Positions 6,173 through 7,228 of a stretch of 7,228 bases of DNA are shown piece after piece; within the stretch, counting starts at the first letter, position 1; each line of letters starts with the position of its first letter. Source of the stretch: an uncultured Alistipes sp. (GTDB lineage: Bacteria; Bacteroidota; Bacteroidia; Bacteroidales; Rikenellaceae); assembly GCA_934754975.1 (NCBI GenBank), contig CAKVKI010000135.1:1-7228 (forward strand), read 5' to 3'. A program made the translations under genes and the position numbers. Below the pieces are notes generated by a model. That model was not told the DNA's origin. It saw only the letters and a program-made list of their open reading frames with translations, and searched no databases.

Positions 6173-6270
6173 GGGACTTAAAACAGCAGGGCGGCACGGA
6201 AGACTTCCGCAGAGAAGATGCAGAAACGGCAGACGAAGGCTCAGGACAAACACATTTAACAAAATAATTA

Positions 6271-6708
6271 ATGGCGATTTCATTCAACAAAAGAGAATTA
6301 GAGAAGAAAAAACAAGGCAAGAAGTTAGAGAAGCAACAGCGCAAAGAGGAACGCAAAGCCAACAAAGGCGGCAGTTCGCTCGATGACATGATCGCGTACG
6401 TCGATGCAGACGGTATGATTACCGACACGCCGCCCGACATGAGCAACAAACCGAAGGTCGATGCAGATACCATTGCGGTGTCCGTTCCCAAGAAAGAGGA
6501 GCAGGAGCCTGTCGCGCTGCGGGGACGTGTGGAACATTTCAACGCAGACAAAGGCTATGGTTTCATCAAGGACATAGACAGCACGGAGAAATATTTCTTC
6601 CACATCAGCAACGCACCGGCCGACATTGCCGAAGGCGCCCTGGTGACTTTCGAAACCGAACGCGGCCAGCGGGGACTCAATGCGGTCAACATAACATATA
6701 CGAAATAA
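6271..6708 (+). CDS. Cold-shock-domain RNA-binding protein with charged N-terminal extension
   Basis: A 145-residue cytoplasmic protein. The C-terminal cold-shock domain spans about 82-145 and has RNP1 KGYGFI (94-99) and RNP2 YFFHI (108-112), the aromatic single-stranded nucleic-acid-binding face. Such domains bind and unfold RNA and act in cold or stress adaptation and translation. The first ~33 residues are extremely Lys/Arg/Glu-rich and probably helical or disordered; a linker at about 34-80 is acidic and Pro-containing. The total is about twice the size of a classical 65-70-residue CspA, a layout usual in Bacteroidota. The start ATG follows A/T-rich sequence without a Shine-Dalgarno. The RRM gene begins 30 nt after its stop with no promoter or terminator between, so the two are probably cotranscribed. 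The structured region upstream suggests post-transcriptional control. Confidence 0.92.
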   Translation: MAISFNKRELEKKKQGKKLEKQQRKEERKANKGGSSLDDMIAYVDADGMITDTPPDMSNKPKVDADTIAVSVPKKEEQEPVALRGRVEHFNADKGYGFIKDIDSTEKYFFHISNAPADIAEGALVTFETERGQRGLNAVNITYTK

Positions 6709-6738
6709 ACAGCATCATTTCACATAATTAAAAAACAG

Positions 6739-7065
6739 ATGAACATTTACGTTTCAAAACTGAACTTCCGCACGACAAGCGAGAGTTTGCAGGCACTTTT
6801 CGCACAGTACGGAGAAGTATCTTCGGCTAACATCATTACAGACCGCGAGACCGGACGTTCGCGCGGCTTCGGCTTTGTCGAAATGCCCGACGACACTCAG
6901 GGTCAGAGCGCTATCGACGCTCTGAACGGCAGCGACTTCGAAGGCATGACGATCATCGTAAACGTAGCCCGCCCCAAAACCGAGCATGGCAACGGCGGCG
7001 GATACGGCGGCAACCGCGGCGGTGGCGGATACAACCGCGACGGTTACAGCAAGAGAAGATTCTAA
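6739..7065 (+). CDS. RRM-domain RNA-binding protein with Gly-rich tail
   Basis: A 108-residue protein with one RNA-recognition motif over about 1-79: RNP2 IYVSKL (3-8) and RNP1 RGFGFVEM (42-49), both with their aromatic RNA-stacking residues. A tail at 84-108 is rich in Gly, Asn, Tyr and Arg and ends KRRF. This is the small bacterial RRM type, reminiscent of cyanobacterial Rbp proteins and eukaryotic glycine-rich RNA-binding proteins. Bacteroidota encode several, and they have been proposed as global RNA-binding regulators in a phylum that commonly lacks Hfq; RNA targets here are unknown. It probably shares a transcript with the cold-shock gene 30 nt upstream, making a two-gene RNA-binding unit, and is followed 23 nt later by a terminator hairpin. 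Confidence 0.95.
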   Translation: MNIYVSKLNFRTTSESLQALFAQYGEVSSANIITDRETGRSRGFGFVEMPDDTQGQSAIDALNGSDFEGMTIIVNVARPKTEHGNGGGYGGNRGGGGYNRDGYSKRRF

Positions 7066-7088
7066 TCAGGATCATGTTCCGATAGACG

Positions 7089-7124
7089 GCCGCAGGTAGT
7101 ACTACCTGCGGCTATTTCATTTTG
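7089..7124 (+). terminator. Terminator after the RRM gene
   Basis: A perfect 24-nt palindrome spans 7089-7112, centred on GTAC, so the RNA folds as a stem of about 10 bp with a tetraloop. CTATTTCATTTT follows on the + strand. The T-tract is imperfect but adequate. On the - strand no T-run follows the stem, so it acts mainly for the + strand. Its last base overlaps the stop codon of the probable convergent gene. Confidence 0.75.
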
Positions 7125-7228
7125 CGCCGGAAAAGACGGCAGAAAAGGTGGGCCAAGACCGGAACCACAACCGCAGAGGAGAGAACCGGAATGAAAGAGG
7201 ACAAGGCGGGGAGCGAAGTCCAAAACAG
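7112..7228 (-). CDS. Probable C-terminal fragment of a membrane protein (runs off the window)
   Basis: The - strand is open from the right edge for 38 codons to a TAG at 7112-7114. The peptide is strongly hydrophobic (a run containing IPVLSSAVVVPVLAHLF) and ends in a basic cluster, RLFRRKMK, the usual look of a last transmembrane helix with a cytoplasmic tail. About two thirds of third codon positions are G or C, as in neighbouring genes. No family can be named from so little. The + strand here is purine-rich and less convincing as coding. If real, the gene converges on the RRM gene and its stop codon abuts the terminator hairpin. Confidence 0.42.
   Translation of the reverse strand: MFWTSLPALSSFIPVLSSAVVVPVLAHLFCRLFRRKMK

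Noticed and set aside
7191..7228. A + strand start (ATG) running off the right edge
   Set aside because: Only 12 codons, charged and featureless; the - strand frame looks more like protein.
1..7228. CRISPR array, transposon, phage or toxin-antitoxin content
   Set aside because: No regularly spaced repeats, transposase, integrase or defence-type motifs were seen on either strand.

Overview
The window looks like chromosomal DNA from a GC-rich member of the Bacteroidota. A Rikenellaceae/Alistipes-type gut bacterium is a reasonable guess, but I cannot fix the genus from sequence alone. The reasons are several TAnnTTTG-type -7 promoter elements, no Shine-Dalgarno sequences before the starts, a tRNA gene without an encoded CCA end, a MurA with Asp in place of the catalytic Cys, and the cold-shock/RRM protein pair typical of this phylum.

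Left part (1-2129, + strand): a promoter and ~100-nt leader, then murA (first committed step of peptidoglycan synthesis) and tdk (thymidine salvage), 28 nt apart and probably one transcript, closed by a clear intrinsic terminator. Next (2226-3104, + strand) is a single-gene unit: a promoter, a FadR-subfamily GntR regulator, and a perfect 13-bp terminator hairpin with A/T tracts on both sides. That hairpin can also stop the converging transcript.

Middle (3204-5372, - strand): a short-form CstA-family membrane transporter and a small, acidic, TPR-like helical protein whose start overlaps the cstA end by 20 nt, so the two are probably translationally coupled. A tRNA-Thr(CGT) gene diverges from cstA with its own promoter and terminator (5403-5581).

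Right part (5582-7228): about 730 nt without a convincing protein gene, then a two-gene RNA-binding unit, a cold-shock-domain protein with a long charged N-terminal extension followed by an RRM protein with a Gly-rich tail, ending in a hairpin terminator. Between the tRNA and these genes, roughly 5838-6121 has its own promoter-like element, nested long-range base pairing and a terminator-like 3' end. It may be a structured small RNA or a very long cold-shock leader, and it is the most interesting part of the window. At the right edge the - strand reads as the C-terminus of a probable membrane protein converging on the RRM gene.

Most of the window is ordinary housekeeping content. I found no phage, insertion sequence, CRISPR array or defence system.
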